Source: Pukyongia sp963768085 (GTDB lineage: Bacteria > Bacteroidota > Bacteroidia > Flavobacteriales > Flavobacteriaceae). Taken from it: 64,000 nucleotides of DNA. The translations under genes were made by a program, and so were the position numbers. The notes beneath the pieces are model-generated. The model was not told the origin of the DNA. It made no database searches and was given only the letters and a program-made list of their open reading frames with translations. The DNA lies in NCBI GenBank assembly GCA_963768085.1, contig CAVYGO010000003.1:434001-498000 (forward strand), given 5' to 3'. This document shows, piece by piece, positions 1 to 8,759 of the stretch; the stretch's first letter is position 1, and each line of letters starts with the position of its first letter.

Positions 1-777
1 ACAAACATCCAGTTCTTCATTCTCATAATATACTTTGGTTAGCTCACTATAATTAAGAGTGGCCTCATCAAATTCCATGGTGGCTTTCTTTCCAAGCAAG
101 TTATTTTTAGGGTTGATAACCTGAACATACAATAACCGATCGCCTTTTTCCGCAATATTATTTGGTGTTAACGTAAAGCAGGCGCGAACCTTGTCTGCTC
201 TGCTCGACCTTCTGGTGTCCACAATCTTTCCACTACTTCTGATAATGACAGCCTCACCTCTTAAGTCGACGGCATTTACAACTGATCCTATCTTAATGGT
301 CTCTGCCATGGCAACATTCTGTTCACTCACAGAATCTACCACACGTATTGTTTCGTTCAAGACTACGTTAGTACTATCACGCTCCATTGCGAGTAATTTA
401 TTGGCGGCAATTAAGCTATCTGCCTTTCTAAATAGAATTTTTCGTTCTTGTTTCAATCGTCCGATCTCAACCTTATATCGCTGAATTAAAGCCACGTTCG
501 CATCCGCGTCTTTTACGGAATCAAGCAATAATTCAATGCGCTCACGTGCCGCAAGTAAGTCTTTGTCCTTAAGTTCGTTGTCCTGAATAACCTCGTCATA
601 ATTAGCGATGAGGTCTTCAAGTTCACTTTCAATATCTGATTTTTGCTGTTCTAATCCACTTACCGTATTTTTACTATCGTTGTAAAGTGTAACGGTGTAG
701 ACGGCAAGTGCTATTAGCAAAGCGGACAGGATACCAATTAGTACTTTGAATTTAGTACTGCTGTTTTCAGTAGTCAT
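1..777 (-). CDS. Membrane-anchored coiled-coil protein, conserved flavobacterial type (partial, C-terminus outside window)
   Basis: The frame stays open from an ATG at 777 down to the left edge, giving 259 visible residues. A short N-terminal tail is followed by one membrane segment at about residues 11-31, then a charged, probably coiled-coil stretch at about 35-135. A mostly beta-looking domain follows, with ELRGEAVIIR-like and RLLYVQVINP-like strands. The protein is probably anchored in the inner membrane with the body in the periplasm. I recognise it only as a conserved flavobacterial hypothetical and assign no function. A TACTTTTG box 30 bases upstream fits the chosen start. It is divergent from comF. 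The existence of the gene is well supported by its length and codon pattern; its role is unknown. Confidence 0.7.
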   Translation of the reverse strand, partial: MTTENSSTKFKVLIGILSALLIALAVYTVTLYNDSKNTVSGLEQQKSDIESELEDLIANYDEVIQDNELKDKDLLAARERIELLLDSVKDADANVALIQRYKVEIGRLKQERKILFRKADSLIAANKLLAMERDSTNVVLNETIRVVDSVSEQNVAMAETIKIGSVVNAVDLRGEAVIIRSSGKIVDTRRSSRADKVRACFTLTPNNIAEKGDRLLYVQVINPKNNLLGKKATMEFDEATLNYSELTKVYYENEELDVC

Positions 778-806
778 AGGAATAAATTTAGTTTAGGTTT
801 GTTACA

Positions 807-814
807 CAAAAGTA
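807..814 (-). promoter_or_regulatory. Bacteroidota -7 box for the coiled-coil membrane protein
   Basis: Read on the minus strand this is TACTTTTG, a full match to the TAnnTTTG consensus. No good TTG lies 19 bases upstream, so the -33 element is weak or absent. It leaves a leader of about 20-25 bases before the ATG at 777. Confidence 0.4.
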
Positions 815-865
815 ATACTGTGCTTCAGATACTTGCGTTTATAAAATGATAAATTTACTTAAAAT

Positions 866-1528
866 ATGTTAAATCTCTTATTTCCAAAGATATGTCATGG
901 GTGTTCAGAGGTATTACAAAGCACTGAAAATGTTCTATGTACTGCCTGTCGACATGAACTTCCATTAGCCGCACATCATCTTAGCGGAAGTGATAGTATG
1001 AAAGGTATTTTTTACGGTCGTGTTCCTGTTGAGAATGCAACGGCTCTACTTAGGTTTCAAAAAAAAGGCATTACCCAGCGATTACTGCATAACTTGAAAT
1101 ATCGTGGGCAGCAGGAAATTAGTGATTTTCTAGGAGAGTGGTTAGGTGCTGAACTGGCCGAAAATGAAGATTTTAAGAAAATTGATGTGGTAATCCCGGT
1201 GCCTTTGCACAAAAAGAAACTAAGAATTCGGGGATTTAACCAGGTAGCTGGCTTCGGAAAACAGATTGCCCGGTCGTTGGGTGTCGAATTCCGTGAAGAT
1301 ATATTACTGAAAATCACTAAAACCCGCTCCCAGGTCTTGAAGAAAAGATTGACCCGTTTTCAGTCGGAACAGATTTTCAGCCTAGACCATGCCGATCTTT
1401 TATACAATAAGCACGTTCTGCTGGTGGACGATATCGTTACCACAGGTGCCACCCTTGAGAATTGTGCCACCCAGTTGATGAACAAAACGAATGCGAGACT
1501 TAGTCTGGCCACTATGGCCATCGCATAA
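866..1528 (+). CDS. comF: ComF family protein (phosphoribosyltransferase-like, DNA uptake related)
   Basis: The 220-residue product has the two-part ComF layout. A four-cysteine N-terminal zinc finger (C10, C13, C25, C28) is followed by a type I phosphoribosyltransferase domain. The PRPP loop VLLVDDIVTTGAT lies at about residues 184-196. The family is linked to natural competence, where it is thought to help DNA import; some members also affect fork repair. The length is normal for the family. The ATG is the only sensible start, and no signal peptide is present, as expected for a cytoplasmic protein. The Ig-like lipoprotein gene follows 23 bases downstream on the same strand, but that gene carries its own promoter-like box. 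Confidence 0.88.
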   Translation: MLNLLFPKICHGCSEVLQSTENVLCTACRHELPLAAHHLSGSDSMKGIFYGRVPVENATALLRFQKKGITQRLLHNLKYRGQQEISDFLGEWLGAELAENEDFKKIDVVIPVPLHKKKLRIRGFNQVAGFGKQIARSLGVEFREDILLKITKTRSQVLKKRLTRFQSEQIFSLDHADLLYNKHVLLVDDIVTTGATLENCATQLMNKTNARLSLATMAIA

Positions 1529-1538
1529 AAACTTTAGC

Positions 1539-1546
1539 TATTTTTG
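1539..1546 (+). promoter_or_regulatory. TATTTTTG box directly upstream of the Ig-like lipoprotein
   Basis: TATTTTTG matches TAnnTTTG and ends only 5 bases before the ATG at 1552. If it is used, the transcript would be leaderless or nearly so. The -33 region holds only TGG-like sequence, so this is moderate evidence. Confidence 0.35.
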
Positions 1547-1551
1547 TAGCC

Positions 1552-3156
1552 ATGAAGCGACGCCTCTATCTTATTCCTTTCGTATTTGTTGGTATACTGC
1601 TGATGGCCAATTGTGCGAAAAAAGGGAGACCAAGCGGAGGTCCCAGAGATACTATCCCCCCGGTAATTGTTCGGAGTACGCCGGAAAATTTCACGACTAA
1701 CTTCAATGAAACCGAAATTCGAATCTATTTCGACGAATATATAAAGTTGAAGGACCTAAGCGAAAATCTTATCATTTCCCCTCCATTGGAGTATAACCCG
1801 GTCATCACGCCACTCAATACCTCTAAAATGCTCCGGGTCCGAATATTGGATACCCTGGCCGAGAATACAACCTACTCCCTTAACTTTGGGAAGAGTATTG
1901 TTGACAATAACGAAGAGAATGAATTTGAATTTTTTAAATATGTCTTTTCAACCGGCGATTATATTGATAGCCTGAAAGTAACCGGTACTATTCGAGATGC
2001 TGAATTGCGTTTGGCCGAATTCCCCGTTACTGTGATGCTCTATGAAGCAAATGAATCCCTGAACGACTCAACGGTCTATTCAGAAAAACCCATGTATATC
2101 ACTGCCACTCGGGATAGTACCAACACCTTCGAGATCACGAATGTGAAAGAGGGAAAATATCTCATGGTTGCCATAAAGGAAAAAACGAACGACTATACGT
2201 TTCAACCGAAAACCGATAAGATCGGCTTTCTGGAAGACTTTATCACTTTACCGACCGATAGTTCTTATACCATGACGATCTTCAAAGAAATTCCCGGGTA
2301 CAAGATCACAAGGCCGGCTCAACTGAGTAAGTATCATATCGTTTTCGGATATGAGGGAGAAGAAAACGAATTGGAGATCACACCTCTTTCAACGGTACCT
2401 GATGGTTTTGTTTCAACAACGATCCGGGACATGGAAAAAGACAGCCTGCATTATTGGTACAAACCAGAAATAGAAGCGGACTCTCTATTGTTTCTTGCAC
2501 GGAATAAGGGACAAATTGATACGGTTGAAGTACGAATGAAAAGCCTCTTTGCCGATTCCCTTAAGGTTGTGGGTTATACCATGGGTACCCTTATACCACG
2601 CGACACTATGAGTCTTAAAACCTCGACCCCGCTGGTTCAAATTGATGAGGAGAAGATCAGTATAATGGACAAGGATTCGGTCAATATTCCCTTTAGCACA
2701 AAGATTCATCCGGAAAATAATCTTAGCCAGATCATCTTCAAAAGGACTGAGCAACAGCGTTACAAGATTAATATGCTTCCGGGTGCGCTTACCGATTTCT
2801 ATGAAAATAAAAGTGATTCATTGTCTTACACGGTCGATACCAGAGAGAATTCCGATTATGGGACAATCCCTCTTACGATAGAAAATGCGGAAACGTATCC
2901 TCTGATCGTCGAACTTATTTCAGAAAAATATGAAGTAGTGGATTCTTATATATTGACAGAACCTACCCCGTTAATGTTCGATTATATCACTCCTGGGAAT
3001 TATTTCATTCGAATTATTTTAGATAACAATGGCAATGGGCGCTGGGATCCGGGAAAGTTTATTGACAAACTTCAGCCTGAAAAGATCATTTATTACCCAA
3101 ATACAATCGAGGTGCGGGCTAACTGGACGGTCAATACAAACTTCATATTAAATTAA
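1552..3156 (+). CDS. Lipoprotein with N-terminal bacterial Ig-like (Big_5) domain
   Basis: This 534-residue protein starts with a lipoprotein signal: a basic start, a hydrophobic stretch and the lipobox LMANC with the lipidated Cys at 21. After a short linker (GRPSGGPRDTIPP) comes a Big_5-type Ig-like domain at about residues 36-135. The rest is beta-rich with no motif I can name; the C-terminus contains a DNNGNGRWDPGKF segment that resembles metal-binding loops of beta-sandwich domains. The family is widespread in Flavobacteriia near comF-like genes, and its role is unknown. It is probably an outer-membrane lipoprotein. Its last 14 bases overlap the convergent amidohydrolase gene. Confidence 0.8.
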   Translation: MKRRLYLIPFVFVGILLMANCAKKGRPSGGPRDTIPPVIVRSTPENFTTNFNETEIRIYFDEYIKLKDLSENLIISPPLEYNPVITPLNTSKMLRVRILDTLAENTTYSLNFGKSIVDNNEENEFEFFKYVFSTGDYIDSLKVTGTIRDAELRLAEFPVTVMLYEANESLNDSTVYSEKPMYITATRDSTNTFEITNVKEGKYLMVAIKEKTNDYTFQPKTDKIGFLEDFITLPTDSSYTMTIFKEIPGYKITRPAQLSKYHIVFGYEGEENELEITPLSTVPDGFVSTTIRDMEKDSLHYWYKPEIEADSLLFLARNKGQIDTVEVRMKSLFADSLKVVGYTMGTLIPRDTMSLKTSTPLVQIDEEKISIMDKDSVNIPFSTKIHPENNLSQIIFKRTEQQRYKINMLPGALTDFYENKSDSLSYTVDTRENSDYGTIPLTIENAETYPLIVELISEKYEVVDSYILTEPTPLMFDYITPGNYFIRIILDNNGNGRWDPGKFIDKLQPEKIIYYPNTIEVRANWTVNTNFILN

Positions 3157-3934
3157 AAGCATCCCTGTCTTCCAGGAACTGAAGTTGTTGTCGCGTTGTT
3201 TGGATATGTGTTTTGGAAAGTACAACGGTTTCCGCAAACGCTAATTCCTTCTCTTCTGAAGATATAAGATCTCCCAGCACATTATATACGGCACTGTGTC
3301 CCACATATTCGTGATTATTCCCATCCTGGCCAACGCGATTTACCCCAATACAATAGCTCATATTCTCAATAGCACGGGCCCGCAGTAGCGCATCCCATGC
3401 GGCAATTCTTTTTTTTGGCCAATTCGCAACATAGAGAAGTAAGTCGTAACCTTCAGTGTTTCGGGCCCATACCGGAAAACGCAGGTCGTAACAGATCAAC
3501 GGGCAAATTTTCCAGCCGTGATAGTCAATAATAAGCTTTTGGTTACCGGCGGTATACGTACGGTGTTCCCCTGCAAGTGTAAAGGTGTGCTTCTTATCAT
3601 ACCAGTGATAACTTCCATCGGGGAATACAAAATACAAACGATTGTAGAACCTCCCCTGATCCTTCACAATGATACTACCGGTTAAAGCGGTATTCTTTTC
3701 AACAGCGATAGTTTGCATCCAATCCAGGGTGATTCCCTCATGTTCCTCTGCCAATTCTGATGCGTTCATGGAAAATCCAGTGGTAAACATTTCAGGCAGG
3801 ATTATGAGGTTAGTTTTCGATAGAAGTGAATCGATTTTCGCTTCGAACATTTTTCGATTTGATTCCGGGTCTTCCCAATACAACGCTGTTTGTATAATTC
3901 CTACCGTTAGTTCGTCCATTTTTTCTTTAGCCAT
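3143..3934 (-). CDS. Nitrilase-superfamily amidohydrolase, omega-amidase (YafV/Nit2) type
   Basis: The product carries the Glu-Lys-Cys triad of carbon-nitrogen hydrolases in the right order: LPEMFTTGFS (Glu), the YDKKHTF region (Lys) and LICYDLRFPVW (Cys). The FPVWARN neighbourhood is typical of YafV-like omega-amidases, which hydrolyse alpha-ketoglutaramate or alpha-keto-succinamate. The ATG at 3934 overlaps the end of the ankyrin gene by 8 bases, suggesting translational coupling. An ATG at 3919 (MDELTVGI) is a possible later start, and a TTG at 3943 is less likely. A methionine/glutamine-type aminotransferase lies two genes upstream, which fits a transaminase plus omega-amidase pathway that pulls the keto-acid product forward. 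Confidence 0.85.
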   Translation of the reverse strand: MAKEKMDELTVGIIQTALYWEDPESNRKMFEAKIDSLLSKTNLIILPEMFTTGFSMNASELAEEHEGITLDWMQTIAVEKNTALTGSIIVKDQGRFYNRLYFVFPDGSYHWYDKKHTFTLAGEHRTYTAGNQKLIIDYHGWKICPLICYDLRFPVWARNTEGYDLLLYVANWPKKRIAAWDALLRARAIENMSYCIGVNRVGQDGNNHEYVGHSAVYNVLGDLISSEEKELAFAETVVLSKTHIQTTRQQLQFLEDRDAFNLI

Positions 3935-4400
3935 TATTTTCAAGTATCGCGATCACTTCATTCAATCCCTGCATTCTTGCATGGTCCAGAGCGGTTTTGC
4001 CACTGTCGTCCTTAATCCCTGTATCAGCGCCGTGTTCCAGTAGGAGTTTAACCATAGCGGTTCTTCCGAAGGTTGCTGCAAAAATAATCGCGGAGGCACC
4101 ATTGTAGTTCCTTGTATTCACGTCTGCACCATGTTCGATCAATTTTTTCGCAATGTTGTCAAATCCCTTGAAACAAACCCCCATTAAGGCCGTATTTCCT
4201 GACCCATCCTGAGCATTGATATCCTGAGGGTATTGTAGCAGGGTATTGGTAATGTCTTCCCCGCCGTAATACGTAGCCAGTAATAATGGAGTAGAGCCTC
4301 TCGGGTCTTTAATATTCACCAAAGTCGGGTCGCTTTTTAGTAAAGAAGCCAACGCAATATTGTCCCCGTTTCTAATAGCATTGAATAGCGTTTCACTCAT
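3927..4400 (-). CDS. Ankyrin-repeat protein
   Basis: The 157-residue protein consists almost entirely of ankyrin repeats. At least four units are visible, with recognisable GSTPLLLATYYG, GNTALMGVCFKG, GASAIIFAATFG and GKTALDHARMQG starts and helix-turn-helix spacing of about 33 residues. No signal peptide is visible, so it is probably cytoplasmic. Ankyrin proteins act as protein-binding scaffolds, and the partner cannot be read from the sequence. The gene lies between the aminotransferase (113 bases upstream) and the omega-amidase (overlapping by 8 bases), and it has its own promoter-like pair of boxes at 4426-4456. Confidence 0.85.
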   Translation of the reverse strand: MSETLFNAIRNGDNIALASLLKSDPTLVNIKDPRGSTPLLLATYYGGEDITNTLLQYPQDINAQDGSGNTALMGVCFKGFDNIAKKLIEHGADVNTRNYNGASAIIFAATFGRTAMVKLLLEHGADTGIKDDSGKTALDHARMQGLNEVIAILENNG

Positions 4401-4425
4401 ATAAAATGGGTTTTAAGCCTTAGTG

Positions 4426-4456
4426 TAAATGTAACATTCCAACTCCAATTGAACAA
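4426..4456 (-). promoter_or_regulatory. Promoter of the ankyrin / omega-amidase pair
   Basis: On the minus strand a TTG (4456-4454) is followed after 20 bases by TACATTTA (4433-4426), one mismatch from TAnnTTTG. The expected start of transcription lies about 20 bases before the ATG at 4400. Confidence 0.42.
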
Positions 4457-4514
4457 AGATTTAGCGTTAAGGAAGCCTTAATGGAATTCTATTTTGTTCG
4501 TGAGGATAACCCTT

Positions 4515-5651
4515 TTACAGCGAATTTATAATCTTTGCCGCCGCCGCCAGAGTCTCATCAGTTTTAGCGAAACAAACCCGTACTTGCCGGAAATCTTCAC
4601 CGCTACGGTTGAAAACCGATGTTGGTATAGTGGCCAAGCCTTTTTCCTTGGTAAGCCATTCGGAGAACAGCAGGTCTGCGTCTGATGAGATTTCGGAATA
4701 ATCGAGCAATTGAAAATAGGTGCCTTTGGAAGGGATAAACTTGAATCTGGAACCAGAAATGAGGTTCAGAAAGTAATCCCGCTTGGCTTGATAAAAACTT
4801 GATAATCCAAGATAAGTTTTTGGGTCTTCCAGGTAGGTGGCTAACGCTCTCTGTATCGGATGGTTTACACTGAACACATTATATTGGTGTACTTTTCTGA
4901 ATTCCTGCATTAAAGTAGAAGAAGCTGCACAATATCCCAATTTCCAGCCCGTATTGTGAAATGTTTTACCGAAGGAAGCTGTTATAAATGTACGCTCCGT
5001 AAGAGCCGGGAAGCGCGCTGCACTTTGATGATTATTCCCGTCAAATATGATATGTTCATAGACCTCATCACTAATGACAAACAGGTCGTTTTCCACCACG
5101 AGTCGCTGTAGTTCCGACATATCATCTTCAGAAAATAACATCCCACTGGGATTATGCGGTGAATTAATGATGATCATACGGGTTTTCGGGCCTATTCGAT
5201 CAGCTACCTCTTTCCAGTCGGGTTTGAACAGAGGAGGTTTCATCTGTATGGCAACCGGTATGCCACCAAATAATTCAATGGCCGGCTCATAACAATCGTA
5301 TGCCGGAGCGAAAACGATCACCTCATCTCCTTTATGTATCGTTGCGGCAATCGCAGTAAAGATAGCCTGAGTTGCGCCGGCTGTTATTGTGATATCTGAA
5401 TCCGAAGAATAATTACTTCCATAGGATGTATTCAATTTTTCGGTAATTCGCTGGCGTAACAGGGTGTCGCCTGGCATGGGAGCATATTGATTGAACCCCG
5501 ATCTCATGGCTTCAGTAACTAAATCGATAAGTTTAGGATCACTGCTGAAGTTCGGATACCCCTGAGATATATTAATCGCATCGTATTCCTGTGCCATTTT
5601 ACTCATAACGGCAAAGATGGTCGTGGTGACATTGGGTAATTTAGATATCAT
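4515..5651 (-). CDS. Class I/II PLP aminotransferase, methionine aminotransferase (YbdL) type
   Basis: The 378-residue protein is a fold-type I aminotransferase. It has the ISQGYPNFSSDP start, the NSPHNPSG substrate/PLP loop, the ISDEVYEHI segment and the PLP-lysine motif ASFGKTFHNTGWKLGY. The combination resembles YbdL-like methionine/glutamine keto-acid aminotransferases rather than aspartate aminotransferases. The ATG at 5651 (MISKLPN) was chosen because homologues start with a short KLPxVxTTIF segment, and because a TATTTTG-like box ends just upstream of the alternative GTG at 5669, which would then fall at or before the transcript start. Together with the downstream omega-amidase it could run a transaminase/omega-amidase cycle, for example in methionine salvage. 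Confidence 0.87.
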   Translation of the reverse strand: MISKLPNVTTTIFAVMSKMAQEYDAINISQGYPNFSSDPKLIDLVTEAMRSGFNQYAPMPGDTLLRQRITEKLNTSYGSNYSSDSDITITAGATQAIFTAIAATIHKGDEVIVFAPAYDCYEPAIELFGGIPVAIQMKPPLFKPDWKEVADRIGPKTRMIIINSPHNPSGMLFSEDDMSELQRLVVENDLFVISDEVYEHIIFDGNNHQSAARFPALTERTFITASFGKTFHNTGWKLGYCAASSTLMQEFRKVHQYNVFSVNHPIQRALATYLEDPKTYLGLSSFYQAKRDYFLNLISGSRFKFIPSKGTYFQLLDYSEISSDADLLFSEWLTKEKGLATIPTSVFNRSGEDFRQVRVCFAKTDETLAAAAKIINSL

Positions 5652-5702
5652 AGGATAAAGGTACTCCACATCCTAACAAAATACCAGTTTTACGGGTATT
5701 CC

Positions 5703-5731
5703 TTGCATTTTATTGAAAATGTGTATATTGC
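5703..5731 (+). promoter_or_regulatory. Possible promoter of the hybrid histidine kinase
   Basis: TTG (5703-5705), an 18-base spacer and TATATTGC (5724-5731) resemble the Bacteroidota promoter with an imperfect -7 box. The distance to the ATG at 5757 is about 25 bases. Confidence 0.33.
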
Positions 5732-5756
5732 TAGCCCCAAATCTTGATTGAACCGA

Positions 5757-7991
5757 ATGAAAAAGGCAATTTTACTCCTGCTTATCTTTCTATCCGTTGC
5801 CCCTGCTATATCCCAGGAAGCTACGGATACCCCTACGATTCCTCAGCAAAAGGAGCAGTTTAAAACTTTGAAGGCTACTTCAGATTCATTCTACAATGGA
5901 GGTAACTACAGGAAATCGCTGGAAACCAATATCGAGCTTTTAAAAATTGCGCTTAAACTTAATGATGCGTTTTACAAGCACCAGGGATATCGCCTATTGG
6001 CTTACGACTATCTGGCCATGAATGATACTGTAATGGCTCGTGAAAATTTCACTAAATCCCTTCGTTTTGCGAAAGAATCGGAGAATGACACCGCTAAGGC
6101 CTATATGTTCATGGACATGGCCAACATCTATTCTACTATAGAGCCTAATTACAAAAAGGCAATGGATTACCACAACAAATCGGTAGATCAGCTAAAAATG
6201 ATCAATGATTCGGTAAATCTTGCAAAGGCTCACTTTAATACTGTATTAACCGCATTTGAGGCAGGAAAGTACAATGAGGGATATGCTCATTTATTGCGCG
6301 CACGGAAAATGGAAAAATTTGAACCTCATCCATCCTTTGGAGTTGCTTTGAACAATCTTATGGGAGAGTATTACTACAGTAAGGAAAACTATGAACTCGC
6401 CCAAAAATATTTAAGAAAGGCCGCTGAGGTTGCCGAACGTGAAAAATTCGATTTGGAACTGGAAAATGCGTATTTCTACCTTAGCGAATGCCTCTATAAT
6501 CTCGAGGAATACCAGGAAGCTTTCTTAATTAAGGATAAATATGAAGAATATTCCATCAAGAATATGGAGAATGCCTTATACGCTGAAAACAATGAGACTT
6601 CAGCTCGATTTGCCATAGAGGAATATCGTAAAGAAGTCCAGGCTGCCGAATTAGAAAATAGTTTGCAGGCACAGATCGTTGAAAATCAAAGTATGCTGAA
6701 CAATGTGCTTCTTATTGTATCCTTCTGTGTTCTGTTCCTATTAATGGTCCTGTATCTTGCCTACCGAAAAAGGAAAGAACTGGTCGCCGAACTACGGGTG
6801 AAAAACACAGAATATTTGCTTGCCAAAGAGGAAACCGAGCGTCTGTCTAAAGCGAAGACGAATTTTTTCTCAACGGTAAGCCACGAACTACGTACCCCAC
6901 TTTATGGGGTTATCGGACTGAGCACTTTGCTTCTGGAAGATAAAGGCCTTAAATCTCACGAAAAGGATCTTAAATCATTGAAATTCTCGGCCGATTATCT
7001 GCTGGCTCTGATCAATGATGTACTACATTTAAATAAAATTGACTCGAAGACCGTGGAAAATGATAAAGCATACTTTAATATTCGTGAACAGATTAAGACA
7101 ATAGTATCGTCATTCGAATATATGAGGGTTCAAAACTCCAATACATTTCATATAGATATTGATAAGGACATACCAAAACTAATCCGTGGAAACTCGGTGA
7201 GGTTGTCTCAAATTCTTATGAATCTTATTGGAAACGCGTGTAAATTTACCGAAGAAGGTGATATTTATGTCTCGGCAAAGCTCAAGGAAATTACTTCAAA
7301 TAAGGCTAGTATATCATTTGTAATACGTGATACAGGAATTGGTATTGCCGAAGGAAAGCAAACCACCATATTCGATGAATTCTCCCAAGGAAGCAACCTG
7401 AATTATAATTATCAGGGAAGTGGCCTGGGACTTCCTATTGTGCGTAAACTATTGTCTCTATCCAATTCTGAAATACATCTTGAAAGTAAATTGGGTGAAG
7501 GATCTGCGTTTAAATTTGATCTTTCCTATGATATTCTGAATAAAGCATACAAAAAAGAGCCCGTTAATACCCTGGACACAAAAAGCCTTAAGGATAAACA
7601 AATTCTTATCGTTGAAGATAACCGTATCAACCAAACCGTAACCAGGAAGATCCTTGAGCGAGAAGGTGTTATTTGTACCATTGCTGAAAATGGCGAAATT
7701 GCTGTAAAAGTTGAACGAGAAAAGGATTTCGATCTCATCCTGATGGATATCAACATGCCTGTAATGAATGGTCTTGACGCCACACGCGGAATCCGTAAAA
7801 ATAATAGGAAGGTCCCAATATTAGCCTTAACGGCCGTAGAGGTCGAAGAAATGCGATTCAGTATTTACGATTCGGGAATGGATGATATCATTGTAAAACC
7901 ATACGACATCACCAAATTCACTCAAACAATTCTGAAGCATATCAATGGTATGGATTCCAAAGGCAATATTTCCAAGCTTCGAGCAATGTAA
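5757..7991 (+). CDS. Hybrid sensor histidine kinase with periplasmic TPR domain and C-terminal receiver
   Basis: The 744-residue product has a signal peptide (about 1-20), TPR-like repeats (about 30-290), one membrane segment (about 313-336), a HisKA domain with the H-box FSTVSHELRTPL (His376), a HATPase domain and a C-terminal receiver. The HATPase shows N-box NLIGNACKF, G1 DTGIGIAEG, an F-box FDEFSQGS and G2 GSGLGLPIV. The receiver has acidic residues in LIVEDNRIN, phospho-acceptor Asp664 in LILMDINMPVMNG, and the KPY lysine. The ATG at 5757 replaces a TTG nine bases upstream. No HPt or DNA-binding output protein is adjacent, so the target is unknown. Domain content is certain; the signal sensed by the TPR part is not. 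Confidence 0.9.
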   Translation: MKKAILLLLIFLSVAPAISQEATDTPTIPQQKEQFKTLKATSDSFYNGGNYRKSLETNIELLKIALKLNDAFYKHQGYRLLAYDYLAMNDTVMARENFTKSLRFAKESENDTAKAYMFMDMANIYSTIEPNYKKAMDYHNKSVDQLKMINDSVNLAKAHFNTVLTAFEAGKYNEGYAHLLRARKMEKFEPHPSFGVALNNLMGEYYYSKENYELAQKYLRKAAEVAEREKFDLELENAYFYLSECLYNLEEYQEAFLIKDKYEEYSIKNMENALYAENNETSARFAIEEYRKEVQAAELENSLQAQIVENQSMLNNVLLIVSFCVLFLLMVLYLAYRKRKELVAELRVKNTEYLLAKEETERLSKAKTNFFSTVSHELRTPLYGVIGLSTLLLEDKGLKSHEKDLKSLKFSADYLLALINDVLHLNKIDSKTVENDKAYFNIREQIKTIVSSFEYMRVQNSNTFHIDIDKDIPKLIRGNSVRLSQILMNLIGNACKFTEEGDIYVSAKLKEITSNKASISFVIRDTGIGIAEGKQTTIFDEFSQGSNLNYNYQGSGLGLPIVRKLLSLSNSEIHLESKLGEGSAFKFDLSYDILNKAYKKEPVNTLDTKSLKDKQILIVEDNRINQTVTRKILEREGVICTIAENGEIAVKVEREKDFDLILMDINMPVMNGLDATRGIRKNNRKVPILALTAVEVEEMRFSIYDSGMDDIIVKPYDITKFTQTILKHINGMDSKGNISKLRAM

Positions 7992-8002
7992 AAAAGGAAT
8001 TG

Positions 8003-8749
8003 TTATCCTTTCATACTAGCACTTAAGTATTCCCGATTCATTCTTGCAATATTTTCCAGGGAAATTCCTTTCGGACATTGAATTTCACAAGCACCCGTAT
8101 TGGTGCAGTTCCCAAATCCTTCCTTATCCATCTGTTCCACCATATTAAGAACTCGACGGGAGGCTTCAACCTGCCCCTGCGGTAATAAGGCAAACTGACT
8201 CACTTTAGCAGCTGTGAACAACATAGCGCTCGCGTTCTTACAGGCGGCAACACAAGCTCCACAGCCAATACATGCTGCAGCATTAAATGATTCATCGGCA
8301 TGTTCTTTCTCTATCGGAATCGAATTAGCATCAATCGTATTCCCGGAGGTATTGACAGAAATGTAACCCCCGGCTTGTTGAATTCTTTCAAAAGAACTGC
8401 GATCTACCATCAAGTCCTTGATAACAGGAAAGGCCTTCGCTCTGAAAGGTTCTATTACAATTGTATCTCCATCGTTAAATTTTCGCATGTGCAACTGACA
8501 GGTTGTTATCAACCTATCCGGACCATGTGGCTCTCCGTTGATTTGAAGAGAACAGGTACCACAGATACCTTCACGGCAATCGTGGTCGAAAACCACAGGT
8601 TCATCCCCCTTTTCGATAAGTTGTGTATTTAGTACGTCCAACATTTCAAGAAAGGACATATCACCTTCTATCCCATCAATGGGATAAGTTTGCATGCTTC
8701 CTTTTGTCCGGGCGTTCTTCTGTCGCCATATTTTAAGTGTAAGTTTCAT
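8003..8749 (-). CDS. sdhB: Succinate dehydrogenase / fumarate reductase iron-sulfur subunit
   Basis: The 248-residue protein has the plant-type [2Fe-2S] ligands (CREGICGTC, then a Cys in LITTC) and the C-terminal ferredoxin-like cluster ligands CIGCGACVAAC and CEIQCPKG. It passes electrons from the flavoprotein to the membrane cytochrome b. It is the last gene of sdhC-sdhA-sdhB, 10 bases after sdhA. The order and the single fused cytochrome b subunit are those of the Bacteroidota/epsilonproteobacterial complex (type B). Confidence 0.96.
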   Translation of the reverse strand: MKLTLKIWRQKNARTKGSMQTYPIDGIEGDMSFLEMLDVLNTQLIEKGDEPVVFDHDCREGICGTCSLQINGEPHGPDRLITTCQLHMRKFNDGDTIVIEPFRAKAFPVIKDLMVDRSSFERIQQAGGYISVNTSGNTIDANSIPIEKEHADESFNAAACIGCGACVAACKNASAMLFTAAKVSQFALLPQGQVEASRRVLNMVEQMDKEGFGNCTNTGACEIQCPKGISLENIARMNREYLSASMKG

Positions 8750-8759
8750 AGCAGCCTTT

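Noticed and set aside
7993..8011. Hairpin AAAGGA/TCCTTT between the kinase and sdhB stops
   Set aside because: The stem is only six bases, overlaps the sdhB stop and has no proper T-run, so it is not convincing as a terminator.
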